64,000 bases of DNA from Micropterix aruncella. Its lineage: Eukaryota; Arthropoda; Insecta; Lepidoptera; Micropterigidae. The translations under genes were made by a program, and so were the position numbers. Shown here in pieces: positions 10,650-22,320 of the stretch; the first letter of the stretch is position 1, and each line of letters starts with the position of its first letter. The stretch spans positions 35,242,759-35,306,758 of the forward strand of contig OX155950.1 in the NCBI GenBank assembly GCA_944548615.1. The letters are read 5' to 3'. The notes under the pieces were generated by a model, which saw only the letters and a program-made list of their open reading frames with translations, ran no database searches and had not been told where the DNA came from.

Positions 10650-11925
10650 AAAGAAACAGAAGACATACATAGATGAACCCTGAAAACAATACACTCCTTT
10701 TTTGTTGGGCAGTCATGTTAAAGTCTATTCGCAATACGACTCAGTCAATGAGTATTAATAGAATAATAGATTATTATACATACTTATTTGATGGAGGAAT
10801 TATTATTTTGATGTTTAAAGTAAAATAACAGGTTACTACGAATTACGCACAGTACAAAAATAAACTTCAAGCTCTCTAGGGTTAAAACTGTCTAGAGTCA
10901 TTATTATTTTGGTGTTTTATGTCGGAGACCGTAATTGCTAGCCTCAAATGTCGAAACTTTCCGAAAGTGAACGAAAGTTTTTAATTGAAGATTAATAGTC
11001 GGTCTGAAATTTCAATAACATTTTCTAACCCAATTGACTCAACTTTATTTTTTTGAATAATTGGGGTTATTTTTCAAGGTGACGGCGAGTTTCTACGATA
11101 ATAGCAGGGTGCTGTCTAGCAATATTCGCCACGAAAGCCTCATGAAGAAAACTTTTACTGGGTACACTGGGTAAAGGGTAACTTCTTGTTTGCTTAGGAA
11201 AACCGACAGAATGATGAGCATTAATACCCGCTAACTCACTGGGTGGAGAAAGTCGCTTTGCATTCGGTGAGAAAATGTAGACAATTTTCGGTTTCATGGG
11301 TGATGAAAATTTCTCCTTCAAAGGGACATAAATGGAAGAAAGTTAAGTTACGCAAGGAATTCTTTGCGCAATGCGCAATATAAACTGGTAAAATATTTTC
11401 AAAATATGTAGTTACAGGAAATTTACATTACTGTCATATCAAACATGTTATCAGATATGTATTAATAAAAAAAAGCTTTAAAAATAAGGATTTTTAAAAT
11501 AACTCCTATTCTCTTCTTCGTATTTGGAATTCTAGATAGGTAGTCGTATTGGATTTAATCGGTTTCATGGATATGACGACTCGACGCTGGTTGGTATTCG
11601 TGAAACCAAATTTCATGCTTTGAAATTCATTCCAACCCAGGCAAGATTGTTTTTGTAATCGATTCCAATGAATCTAAATTAGTCAAATATCAATATGCTG
11701 TCGAAAACCTGTTCAAGAAATATATTAACTTAAATAAATCAAATTCATGATGCTTTATGAGAAAATCAATACGCAATTCTTAAAATAACTGTTTATAAAG
11801 CATTCTCACGATCGATGATCTTGTTAGGGGCCATCCACATATTACCTAATCACGTTTTTGGGATGTTTTAACCTCCCCCTTACCACATGTCAACAGATAA
11901 AATCAGCGAACTGACATCTTGGTTG
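10650..11925. other. No gene recognised
   Basis: About 1.3 kb of AT-rich DNA. AAAGTTATGGTGGAATAAAG at 10634 recurs at about 61563 and marks another dispersed repeat. Short frames on the minus strand around 11067-11321 have no recognisable motif. Confidence 0.4.
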
Positions 11926-12050
11926 CGGAACATTCAAGAATAGACCGGGGCTTTGAGTGTCGCCGAATTGTTTTGCCTGGCGGACAAAAACAGCATGCAG
12001 AGCTGACTGCCAACCTAAGAAGTGGCACCCTAAGAAAAAAAAGAAGAATA
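11926..12050 (+). mobile_element. RTE LINE, 3' terminal fragment
   Basis: This is the reverse-complement counterpart of 130-260: GGAACATTCAAGAATAGACC, GTGTCGCCGAATTGTTTTGC, CAACCTAAGAAGTGGCACCC, ending in an AAGAAGAA tail. Only the last 30 or so codons and the tail are present, a strongly 5'-truncated insertion. Confidence 0.75.
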
Positions 12051-12690
12051 GTCATTAAATTTCGCATGTCCCAATATTAAGTCAAATATCAAGCAGGGAA
12101 ACACTTCACCGCTATAAACGATTTTACAAGCTTGTTTCGCGAAGTGACTGATAAGAAGATTATTTTTGCTTTTTAATAAACTGAAATAATTATTATTTTA
12201 ACTAAACAAAGATTTGTTGTGTTTTTGCTATTCCAAGTCGATAACTTTCTTCGTAATATCTTGATATTTTAGCATTATTTTGAATTTTATAATCGCAATT
12301 GGTTGTTTGGAAGGAATATTCGTTACAATAGATGTCACTGCTCGAGAGCACTAGCACGAACTTTTACCTATTGTGATCATTTACATCCCGTGGCGCCTTT
12401 TGCTCGATCATATCACCGAGGTCGAGTGGCCAACGGGCATTTTTAAATGCAGATAACACAAACTATATATCTAGCCACATTCTTATGAAACTACCTCTAA
12501 AACCTTTTTTTTTGTAATTAACCAGATACAAAGCCGATTTTGAATTCACTACTCAGGGCTTGAGCGAAAGAATTCTTATATTCGATTCATCTTTACGAGG
12601 AGGCTTCTAGATGGGTGCTAAATCATGAAGTGGACCGGCCTTAAAATACAAGATGTATGACAACCTTTTACTTCACTATTTTATTTTACA
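12051..12690. other. No gene recognised
   Basis: AT-rich DNA without a coding remnant or structured element that I can support. Confidence 0.4.
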
Positions 12691-12860
12691 CGGTCCGGTG
12701 GCACAGTGGCTAGGTCGCTATTACTTACATTTTAAGTTTCCGGGTTCGATTCCCGACTGGGTTATAATTTTCCGTTGAGATAAAATTAACGGAATTACAT
12801 TTGAATTCTGTCGATCGAATGCAATAACAGGTCACACACTTACACACATGTTGCACGCTG
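12691..12860 (+). mobile_element. tRNA-derived SINE, copy 1
   Basis: The head resembles a tRNA: A box TGGCACAGTGG (12699) and B box GGGTTCGATTCCC (12742), 43 bp apart. The body (TTTTCCGTTGAGATAAAATT, then GAATTCTGTCGATCGAATGC) is shared with the copy at 18588-18735. The acceptor stem does not close, so it is a SINE and not a functional tRNA gene. Confidence 0.8.
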
Positions 12861-13191
12861 ACATTTATATAAACACTTCATAGTAGGGTTTGTTATAAGA
12901 GATTGACTTGAGACAATAAATCCGCCCGATGCGGAATGTCAGAAACAAACAAATAAATTTTATACCACCGGGTACTTACCACTACAATATTTTTTTTTTT
13001 TTTTTTAAACAACATGATTTACTGACGAATGGCTCTTTGATATTCGGTATACAGTACAATAAAACATGCAGGAAAAACAAGTTGAACCCATGGCCGTTGG
13101 CTCATCGCATACCTAACTGAGCAAGAACGCCCGTATCTAGGGATGCTGATATTCAAATTAGCATATTGCAAGCTGACAGGTATGACGTTCG

Positions 13192-14790
13192 GTTTTTTTT
13201 TTATTTTTTTTTTATTTAGGTAAAAACCAGTTATAAACAAATCTTTTTACAAATACACTTAAACAAATAGACCTACATTACCATTAATTTTAACAAAACT
13301 TGTAAATGTAGCCACAACAATGTAAATGTCTAGTCGGATCGAACTGTTTTCATTTAGTACGAGTACCTAAATTATTGGCTGTAAACTAAAACTAATGCAA
13401 CAACAAATCACTCAATTGTTTCCTAAAAGTAATTAATGACACTGAGAATATATCTATGTCGTTCAAAACTTCATTATAACACATGCAAGAGCGTCTGAAG
13501 AAGGTATTTTTTGCGTAGTTTGAATGAAAAGAGGGAATATAGAAAGTATCTTTTGAACGTGAGGAGGAAGACCGCGGGATTTTAAAAAGATTTTTTTCCA
13601 AAAGGGGTGCAGAGTTGATGTGGTTATGAATAATTTTATATAAGAAAATGCTGTCTAAGAATTTTCGTCTTGAATACAGAAAATGCATTTTGTGTGTTGT
13701 TACTCTCTCTGCGTAATCGGTGCAGAGGCTACCTGTCCGAAAGTCCAATGATTTTAAACATTTCTTTTGTACCCTCTCAATCCTATCTACGTGAACAGCA
13801 TACTGGGGACTCCAAACTACACTTCCGAATTCTAGGACACTACGAACAAATGCATTGTAGAGTATTTTAATGGTGTTGCCTCTGGCAAAAGGTTTACTTA
13901 TGCGCAGAATCAGTCCGAGTTGTTTAAAAGCCTTAGCTACGATCTTATCAATGTGAAGGTTAAAGTGCAGTTTGGAATCCAGGGTAATGCCTAGATCACG
14001 AATGTTGGTAACTCGGGTTAAGTTATTACTGGATATTTTGTAATCATAAATAATTGGATGATGCTTGCGGGTGAATGTTATGACGTTACATTTATCCGTA
14101 TTTAAAATTAGTTGATTATCCTTACAATAGTTCTCAAAGCTTAATAAATCCTGTTGCAAATCTTCACAATCACCAAGACCTTTAATAATTTTGAATATTT
14201 TTGTATCGTCTGCATAAAGCAAGTGATGCGACTTATTAAAACACAGTCCAATATCGTTTAAATATAAAGTAAATAGAAAAGGGCCAAGGTGGGATCCCTG
14301 AGGAATTCCTGACGGAACATTAAGAAACGAAGAGCGGTAACCTTTAAGGGCGACGGCTTGACTACGATTGTTTATATAGGACTGGATCCATCTTAGCAGG
14401 TCGCCGTGTATACCGAATTTCGAAAGTTTTTGTATAAGGATAGAATGACTAATTTTGTCAAAAGCCTTAGAAAAATCAGAATACACGGCATCAACCTGGA
14501 ATCCGGAATCAAGGGCATTCAACAAAAAGTCAGTGTATTCGATAAGATTTGTGTTAACACTTCTACCACGAAAAAACCCATGCTGTTCCATTGATACAAC
14601 GTGCTGCATTTGAGTGGTTAACGACGTAGTAATTATTTTTTCGAAAATCTTACCAAATACTCAGCTTAGAGATAGGCCTGTACTGCATAATATCATGTTT
14701 GTCACCACCTTTTGGAATTGGAGTTACCAGAGATTTATTCCAGATGGCAGGAAAACAGCCCTCCATGTTACGTTATGGTTATTATTATTG
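13192..14790 (-). mobile_element. 5'-truncated LINE (Jockey/CR1 group) with reverse transcriptase
   Basis: The copy ends in a T-rich run at about 13192-13218, the poly-A tail on the minus strand. A 3' UTR of about 170 bp follows, and coding sequence runs up to about 14790, where in-frame stops begin and the similarity ends. The endonuclease and ORF1 are lost, as usual for incomplete target-primed reverse transcription. Confidence 0.85.
13392..14790 (-). pseudogene. LINE reverse transcriptase, nearly intact fragment
   Basis: Open for 405 codons (13392-14609). The same protein continues upstream in another frame to about 14780, with GCFPAIWNKSLVTPIPKGG and an YRPIS block; the frame changes near 14664. 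Visible reverse transcriptase landmarks, numbered from the first Met of the long frame, are VYSDFSKAFDKIS (42-54), SGIPQGSHLGP (100-110) and the catalytic YADD (132-135). A thumb-like RDLGITLDSKLHF region, LEFGSVVWSPQY and a typical C-terminal FRRSCMCYNEVL region follow. The catalytic Asp pair is intact, so only one frameshift and the 5' truncation disable this copy. Clade assignment beyond the Jockey/CR1 group is uncertain. Confidence 0.85.
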
Positions 14791-15039
14791 GAATAAAGTT
14801 TAAAACATTCATTCTTGCCTAATACAAATACACAAACACAAAGAGTTACACCAACATACAAAAAAAATTAGTAGTAAGAAATTATTAATAAACCCAACTC
14901 CAATATATAGTGTTCGATATTGTTCTGGATAAATTCTAATTCATTTTTAATATTATACTTTGCATAATTCAATTATCGATTGGTGAGAGCTGTCAACTCA
15001 CAAAAACCTGACAGTTGGCAACATCGCCCACTTTTCGAA

Positions 15040-15354
15040 CCGTGCGGCGGGTCAGTCTGTTAGTCGAACGGTATAAACGATTTTCGACGTGTTTTCACGG
15101 CCTCGCCGACTCAGACAAAAACCTCGTTTGTTGTCTCGGAATCGCGGACTCGGATTCGTTGTAAAGGCACATCGATCCTTCAGGAGTGTTACGACTGCAC
15201 CACCCCAGGAAACAGCGCGTCGAACGCACCATACACTAGTCAGCGCACGCGTCGTGCCGGACACGCCGCACGAATCCCTCGATCGTGCCGAGCGCGCTAC
15301 GCAGAAGCGGAATCTCAGCGCGCATCACACCGCTGCTGCTACGCGACCGTCAAG
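15040..15354 (+). other. Candidate CpG-rich first (5' UTR) exon of a host gene
   Basis: This 300-bp stretch is much richer in G+C and CpG than its surroundings. It contains the arthropod initiator-like GGTCAGTCTG at 15053-15062 and ends at a strong splice donor CAAG|GTACGTGAG (exon end 15354). It has no repeats. An open frame covers it without an ATG at a sensible place, so it would be a non-coding leader. The rest of the gene would lie downstream, beyond recognition here. Support is composition plus one donor site only. Confidence 0.4.
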
Positions 15355-15359
15355 GTACG

Positions 15360-17035
15360 TGAGTTTTGATTAGCAATCGCCATATCGACAATTCTACTTT
15401 CAATACTCATCATAAATTTTCTACGCTTCCACTGTCATATAAACTTTGCACAAGCAACAAATTGATATACAAGCAACCCACTTGATATCCCCGTCAGACG
15501 ATTTAATTACGAGGCGGGATATCGCACATATAGTAATACATAAATACAATAAATACATATTTAAAATAAATATGCATACTAATATAAAATGATACGATGG
15601 TATAATACGATGCACTATCCTTATCGCGGGGTTTTCCATTCCGTTATAAGGGTTCGAGTTAAATTGGATGCCCATATGAAAGATTCCCGCAATAGCAAGT
15701 CGGTGAGAGACACGCGCGGCGGTGACGTCAAAAATATGAATATCGCGAGTGCGGCACGCTGGCGGCATGTCAATACACTCACAAAAAGCTCACTCACATG
15801 AAACCGGGAAGTGCATTTGAAAGGTAAATGTAAACACTGCACAAAGATGGTCTATCTCTGCATTTATCCTGTTTGACTCCAACAGAGTTTAGATTGAGAT
15901 CGGAAAACGGAGCGACGTCACTCCATTATTGCGTGTAAGGATTTGCAAAGAGTGCAAAGAGCAAAGCTTGCTCCGAGACGGAATATTTATGCGCGGCCTA
16001 TTTTCAGCTTCGCTTGGTTCGCGAAATAAAACCAGGCGGAAATGGATAACACGAGTAGAATAAGTACATTTAGGTATAATCCGTAATGGAAAGATTGGGG
16101 CAGGTATAGTGACTGAGAATTCATTAACTTTCCTACAGTCGAGTAGGTTCTCCTTAGAAGATTCGTCTAAACTTACCTACGATAGGGGCTTATGGGTCAA
16201 AATAACGAGACTATATATCGTGTATATTTATCGTATATTTTGCAGAGTACCTTAAATTCGGAAAATGATGCTTGAAGTCAAATAAAGACAAAAATTATGT
16301 TTTATGTGGTTTTTTAAAGTTCTTTTATTCAATGGATATTATTTACCATGAATCTAGCAGGATTGACGCTGGGATTCTAAATACTAAACGGCATGTGCAG
16401 ACATTCATACTAACCATATGAAATGTTGTTGATATCGCTTGACATTCTAGCAGAATCTAAATGACATGATATTCTAGCAGAATATAATAAAACAAGAAAT
16501 CGATTTCAGGATATTATAATACCTCGTAAAAATTGAAATAATAATAAATTTTTGCTCTAGGAAATCCATAATGAAGGTTTTCAATTATAAATTAAATTAA
16601 GGTGTAAAAACGAAATATATTTGAACATTGTTTGTGAAGCAAATAAAGAGTGGCGTATACCACAAATCCAAGTAAGTGTACATACAACATGATGCAAATT
16701 TAGTCATAAAATATAGTTTTATTTGCTTATATAATGACTAATATAATTCAAAGAATCGATCAAATCTCGTCTTTCATGCGTCTTTCATAATTTACAGTAT
16801 ATTATTGACGCAAATTATTCTTGCTATTGATGTTGAAATATTCTATCAACATTGAAATATTTTAATATAAAAGAGTGCATTCTTAGTTAATAAAAGTATC
16901 TTCTGTCACACACTCAAATGGGTAAGTCGCTCTTTCTATGTAAAATGTAACCTCTATTAAAAATTATCAAATATTAACATATGTGCTCTCTCTAATCTCT
17001 CTCTAAAAACATCAAGGTGTAACGGATTTAAAGAT
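15360..17035. other. No gene recognised
   Basis: Possibly intronic if 15040-15354 is a first exon. AT-rich, with three scattered copies of ATTCTAGCAGAAT-like sequence around 16350-16485. No coding remnant was found. Confidence 0.4.
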
Positions 17036-17879
17036 CTCTGGGCGTTTTCACGGACCTTGTCATCGTGTGATTACTCCATTGCTGGATGTGTACTTCCCAG
17101 AGTGACTGAAGTCAAGGACTTGGGAGTTTTTTTCGACCACCAGTTAAACTTTGAGGAACACATTAGGCAATTATCTACAACTTCTGTCAAGGTTTTGGGG
17201 TTTGTGATACGGCAATCCATATATTTCAATAATATTCGGGTTATGCGCACGTTGTACAACTCGATTGTTAGAAGTCGCATGGAAACGTATGCAGCTATTT
17301 GGAATCCGCATACACGCTCATGCTGAAAAGGTAAAGAAATGTTTTTTGAGATTTTCGTACATACTTCAAGCAGTACGGATATTATTTATTTTTGTATCCG
17401 GCTGCGTTTATCACAGGCATGGTTGGCTATAATTCTCTCTGTCTCAGAAGAGAAACGTTGACCATGTCCTATGTTTTAAATCTAATTCGTAGTAAAAGTG
17501 ATAACCCTAGCTTTCTAGCCAATGTGAGTCTTTTCGTACCAAATAATTATCTTCGTGCTCGATCGCACCATCTTTTCGCGGAGCCGTTCTCGCGCACTAA
17601 CATTATGAGGTGGAACTTGTTGGCGCGTGCTTTACGGCGCCGAAATGACATTCACTCGATTGCACCAGATTTTGATATTTTTTTACCGCCAACCCTCAAT
17701 CGTTTAAATTGCACGCTATTAATTATTTATTTTTATATGATAGTTAGTATTCTAAGTGTCTTTCTGTTTGTATACTAACGGTGATATTTTTATTAATTTT
17801 ACTATTCAACGCCTTGGTTTTACTGTAATGTTGGTTAGTAATAAGCGAATAATAAACAAATAAATAAATAAATAAATAA
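17036..17879 (+). mobile_element. LINE family C, 3' end with (AAAT)n tail
   Basis: Reverse transcriptase C-terminal sequence on the plus strand. One frame (17057-17326) reads VTEVKDLGVFFDHQLNF, SVKVLGFVIRQS and LYNSIVRSRMETYAAIWNPH. After frameshifts near 17326 and 17390 it continues (17392-17778) with LRRETLTMSYVLNLIRSK and NNYLRARSHHLFAEPFSRTN. The ELKDLGV/LGF/RS...Y pattern is the thumb of Jockey/I-type LINEs. The copy ends with an AAATAAATAAAT tail at about 17848-17879. Other pieces of the family lie at 28.9, 31.2 and 56.6 kb, all on the plus strand. Confidence 0.8.
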
Positions 17880-18009
17880 CTAACACGCCAGGGCATTTAC
17901 AAAAGTATGGATTTGTTCGATTTTATCAACTCCACTAGAACACATTATGGTCTAGAGTCTAGATGGTCAGCAAATAGGACCTAAATTTATCTGTTCCTCC
18001 TCATATTCC

Positions 18010-18330
18010 AGTGTATTGCGGCGGCTGCTAGCCCTGGCTCGCCTACTCGTGCCTATATTTCCGGTTCGTATAATAACGTTATTGTCGTAGTGTGTCGGGC
18101 CCAGTAAGGCGGCACCTGCTTCGATCGGCAAAGCGACGAATTTGAAGAGAGTCGATGCCGAGCAAACGTGACTTTTATCCTATCGAAGGTGTACCTGATG
18201 TGTGTACACGATCACGCGGTCGCTGTGGGGTTTATAAAAAATACGCAGACGGAGCGCCGTGTCAATGTTTGTTTAGCGAGTGCCGAGTGCGACGGACAAT
18301 AAAGCGCTTCCATGTCTGGCGACGTGTATC
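18010..18330 (+). other. CpG-rich block with a Cys-containing open frame
   Basis: It stands out by base composition from AT-rich flanks. From an ATG at 18155 the frame has a Cys-rich stretch (CTRSRGRCGVYKKYADGA, then CQC and EC) before becoming AT-rich and hydrophobic after about 18340. A possible splice donor GAAG|GTGTAC lies at about 18187. I do not recognise the protein. It could be a leader exon or regulatory island of a host gene. Confidence 0.25.
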
Positions 18331-18587
18331 TTCTACGTCCTCCCTCCTTTTTTTCCTACGTGCGACAATAATTGCGTGGCCGTTTGTCTTCCAGGACATA
18401 CGACGTGTTATATTGTTTGGACTTGAGGGTTTCGTTTACAGATTTGGAGTTTTCTCTCTAGGGCTAGATTGTATAGTAGATATTACTAAAATATTAGTTT
18501 ATACCAGTATCTCACCACTAAAGGCAGTTCCTTATTATGGGAAAGAAAAATGGAAGATGGTACGAATATGAATATGAATATATAACA

Positions 18588-18735
18588 GGGCCCAGTGGCA
18601 TAATGGTTAAATCGCCTAATCTTAAATTGTAAGGTTCAGGGTTCGATTCCTACCTGGATCACTATTTTCCATTGCAATATAATTAAGGGAATTGCATTCT
18701 GTCGATCGAATACACACAAGTTGTTAAAAGATGTT
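18588..18735 (+). mobile_element. tRNA-derived SINE, copy 2
   Basis: A box TGGCATAATGGTT (18597) and B box GGGTTCGATTCCT (18639) at tRNA spacing, followed by the body shared with 12691-12860 (TTTTCCATTG..., ATTCTGTCGATCGAATAC). Divergence from copy 1 is modest. Confidence 0.8.
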
Positions 18736-18982
18736 ATACAAGCACACATACATACAGGATGAGTTTTTTTATTAGTGACATATCCTTGAAGTTGATGAAC
18801 TCTTACGAGCAAATAAGCAACATGTGATAGAAAATAATTGAAAAAAAATATTTTTATTTTTTATTTTATGAAATTTTAAAATTTAAACTCACCTTGTTGT
18901 CGTATGGTTATAAACCCGTCATCTTTCCCGATGAAGAGTGTAATTCTTCACAATAAAGAGTAGAAACAAACAAATATTATTA

Positions 18983-19135
18983 TAAAATCGAAGACTATCG
19001 CGATTGTTTGACATTATAAATAGGATAGAAAACGAATTTACCGCGTGAACGCAAACGAGCAACGGCGGCTGCAACGTCACCGAAACGTCGGGTGCTACAA
19101 ATTTCACGCGGTAAATTCGTTTTCTATCCTATTTA
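18983..19135. mobile_element. Penelope-associated foldback unit
   Basis: A near-complete inverted repeat: left AATCGAAGACTATCGCG, TTGACATTATAAATAGG, ACGAATTTACCGCGTGA; right CACGCGGTAAATTCGT, TCCTATTTAA. The centre holds CACCGAAACGTCGGGTGCTA. No coding DNA. Confidence 0.8.
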
Positions 19136-19139
19136 ATTT

Positions 19140-19768
19140 GTTCCGATTCTTCTTAGCACCAAGTTATCAGCAATAATTTCCGTTTGATTAATACAGGTGA
19201 TTGGGTAAATACAGGTTTTAACAAATTGGGTTGTTATAATATATTTTTAACCTAGTACATATCATACATACATAGTACATATCCCAACAAATAGGGTAGT
19301 TTACATAAAAGATAAAAGCGCCTTAAGCCTGGCGAATGCCTTCCAGGCTACATACGGTCAGAAATTTAGTACAAGAAAACAACTGTACAGATCAAATGAT
19401 CAACCCATTTTCGACCGGTGTTCGATTAATCGAACATGAAATTTGTACATTTTCAATAATTTTTTTAACTATGAAAGTAAATAATATCATTAATATAGTT
19501 AGTATCATATATTACTATGGTCTTTTGGCTATTCGAAAATAATATGCATCACCCCCCCTCCACTCACCTCCGTAATTTTGGGGAAGGTTGAAAAATACCT
19601 TGCCGATAGACCTTTCTTGCAAATTATATTAAAAATATATAATTAAAAATAATAATAATAATAATAATAATATATTATGGCCAAAGGACAAAGCTATCTT
19701 TTTCAATCAAAAAATCAACACCTGGCAATACCTGGATGGCACAGGTATGAGTCAAAGTTAGTGTTCGA
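19140..19768. other. Non-coding flank of the piggyBac insertion
   Basis: Contains a palindrome TTCGATTAATCGAA at about 19424 preceded by CAACCCATTTTCGACCGG. The inverse of that phrase (CGGTCGAAAATGGGTT) appears at 21331 beyond the piggyBac element. An older, wider inverted structure may therefore surround the insertion. A short (AAT)n run lies at 19650-19670. Confidence 0.45.
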
Positions 19769-19772
19769 TTAA

Positions 19773-21189
19773 TCGAACGTTGGTGCTTATCCCATACCAT
19801 AAAATTCCATACAAATGAAACATATCGTAGTATAAGTGAATAGACAAGATTGTGTCAGTAAAAAACAATTATTTATTGATTTTTTGGAATGTTAGATGAT
19901 TTAGAGAATAGTAAAGAGTTTTTAGGAAAAAAAAAATAATATTTTTCATGGAAAGCTTTGAAACAATGCGAGTGCATATGCTTGCCACATTTCTCGCACA
20001 TCCAAATTGTTGGTTTGCCACAGCCTTTCAACTGGCATCGACGATGTTTCCCTTCCGGCTGACGGACGATGAGGTGTTCACCAACCACGTTTGGTAAGTT
20101 TCGCGGTCTCTGAAACTCCAGGTCATCATCCACTTCCATTCCTTCTTTATCATCGGTCAACAGAAGAGACTCAGTGACGGACAGCTTGAATTGTTTCTGG
20201 CTCATTGGTTTCTCGTTTTTATATTTCGCGGCCATATAATGCAGTTTCCAAACATTCACAACAGAAGAATTCAGGGTGTTTATCCAAAGTGGCCAATACC
20301 ATTTCTTTCCACGGATGTTGACTAGATAATTTTGAATGGCGTTGTCGTGAAGATCAACGCCGCCCATCCCTTTGTTATAGTGGCGAAGCACAGCTGGCTG
20401 ATCCACGTTGACAAATTTACCTTCTTCTCTTGGCCCTTTCTTAGAAGCCTTAGTTGCTTTTTTCCAACGCCGAACAGAGTGGAGTGGCAGAATCTGATCA
20501 TAATTTGTAGCAATTGTTACCTCCTTACTATCTTGCCAGCGACAAAGAGTGATCTGGTTGTTAGAGTCGTACATATAATCATGTTCGCCGCTAGGCAAAT
20601 CTTTTCCGGTTTTCATATTAATAGCACCGCCAGATACAGCGAACAGTTCCAGTGGCACAGAATCCCTTTTCTGATAGCAAGCACATAAGATGATAGGATG
20701 TGAAGAAGTTGTCGAAAAATACCACGTGACGCATGGGGGCCTCGACATTACTAAGTAAACGGAGAACGACATCAGCTCCAAGACCAACCTCTGTGTTGTA
20801 TTCATCGGATTTTCCACAGTAAGGGATGAAAAAGAACAAATCAGGAGTGTATTATCAAAACAAGTCAGGTCCACTTTTTGTCTAACAAAGATTATTGTTG
20901 AATATTGATCTGTATAACATTTAAAAAAAAGGTTTTAACTTCAAATCAAGTCAGATCCACATAGATTCTTCGTTATACACGAAACAAACTACCGCTTAGC
21001 GACCACTTATTTTGCGATAGAAATGATGAGAAACTACCAAAATGTAAAAATATGATAAGCACGCACAAAACACGTTTATGCCTGTTGAAAACACAATAGA
21101 AATGGAAGAGACTTGGTCACTTGACAGTAAAATTTGACATTTTGTATTTGTATGGGATTTTGTGGTATGGGATAAGCGCCAATGTTCGA
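19773..21189 (-). mobile_element. Deleted piggyBac element with TTAA duplications
   Basis: Both ends abut TTAA (19769-19772 and 21190-21193), the diagnostic piggyBac target. The termini are about 44-bp inverted repeats with four mismatches; each starts TCGAAC and includes GCTTATCCCATACCA. At 1.4 kb it is shorter than an intact element of about 2.5 kb, and the transposase lacks its N-terminal half. The TTAA at each end lies inside a TTCGATTAATCGAA palindrome. Confidence 0.9.
19873..20836 (-). pseudogene. piggyBac-family transposase, C-terminal part
   Basis: Minus-strand reading starts near 20836 with FFFIPYCGKSDEY, VVLRLLSNVEA, VVFFDNFFTS (second catalytic Asp) and KGFCATGTVR. Near 20620-20640 the frame shifts into the long frame that contains GKFVNVDQPAVLRHYNKGM, GGVDLHDNAIQNY (third catalytic Asp) and a KWYWPLWINTLNSSVVN helix. 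It ends with a Cys-rich domain, CQLKGCGKPTIWMCEKCGK then HMHSHCF. piggyBac transposases cut and paste DNA with a DDD triad. The first Asp and the N-terminus are missing and in-frame stops precede 20836. The C-terminal Cys-rich end-binding domain looks intact. This is a dead copy. Confidence 0.85.
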
Positions 21190-21193
21190 TTAA

Positions 21194-21690
21194 TCGAACA
21201 TTTGTTTTTTTGAGATAACGGTAAAACGGGTGGGGGTAGATTTTTTTAATGGCGGATTTGGAATCAGGGTACCCTAGTTACCCTAGAAATATACTTTATT
21301 TTTAAAAAATCAACAATTTTTGCAGCGCGGTCGAAAATGGGTTAAAAAAAAAATAACATTGTGTTTAAGATTTTCTTAAAAAAAAAGAGATTTGTATATT
21401 AGGTAATTGTCTTTTAAGAGACATTTTTGAAAGTCTTTTACAAGACATTTTCAAGATTTAAAATCGTATGGCTTATTTGGCCTTTTTACTGAAAAAAAAT
21501 ACCGAATATCTCAAAAATTAACTAAAAAATGCTTGCCCTCAATAATAAAGTTTCAACCTAAAAACCTGGCCAAAAACAATCAATTCAGTTTATGATATAA
21601 AATAATCACCTGTGATTATGTTATATCATATTTAATTTCCAAGACACTGTTTTTTTAAAAAAAAAAACAGGTCCAAGTCAAAAAACGTCA
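21194..21690. other. No gene recognised
   Basis: AT-rich flank of the piggyBac element, with GGGTACCCTAGTTACCCTAG at about 21267 and several poly-A/T tracts. No coding remnant. Confidence 0.4.
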
Positions 21691-22320
21691 AAAGACCTCT
21701 TTCTCCCGTTAGGAAGTCATGGTGTTCCACTCAGGTCAAGTCAGGACAACACCATAGCAATTCCACTACATCAATCTTCTTTTTTCACTAACTCATTTAG
21801 CGTCCATTCTGCTCGACTTTGGAACCAGCTTCCGCATGCTATTCGTCATGCAACATCCTTACCCTGTTTCAAGGCGTTACTGAAAAAACATTTTCTCCCT
21901 CAAAATATCAACTAAGAACCAACCCTCCCCCTATCCCCTCCCCCCTTCCCCCTTTCGTTGGGTTGTTGACTGGATAGAAGCATAAGAACTTTGTAATATC
22001 TATCATTTTATATAAGCAGTTATTTTTATTATTATTTATCTGTAGTTTCTATGTATTTATTATTATAATATACATATATTATATTATAAATTATATTTTT
22101 TTATGTATGTATGTATATTTGGATGTATGTATATGTATATTTATGTGTATATGTTTATGTATGTGAGCTGTATTGATACTTTTATTTAATATTACACGGT
22201 TGGCTGTAAGAAATCGTGAAAGCCCGCCGTTTGTACTAGTTAAAATAGAATTTAAGTTTTCTTTACCCATGTAATTTTTTTTGTTAGTACAATAAAGGTA
22301 TTTTTCATTTCATTTTCATT
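21690..22320 (+). mobile_element. LINE 3' end (ORF2 C-terminus plus 3' UTR)
   Basis: One frame from about 21690 reads LFLPLGSHGVPLRSSQDNT, IAIPLHQSSFFTNSFS, VHSARLWNQLPHAIR and LPCFKALLKKHFLPQNIN, then stops at TAA (21915). The SARLWNxLP...FKxLLKxHL pattern is the characteristic C-terminus of many insect LINE ORF2 proteins. The 3' UTR is about 400 bp and ends in ACAATAAAGG followed by a CATTT-rich tail at about 22300-22320. Everything upstream is lost. A CT-rich stretch at 21920-21950 belongs to the UTR. Confidence 0.7.

Noticed and set aside
12691..12760. Possible tRNA gene
   Set aside because: A and B boxes are fine, but the acceptor stem does not pair and a SINE body follows; a second copy at 18.6 kb has the same body.
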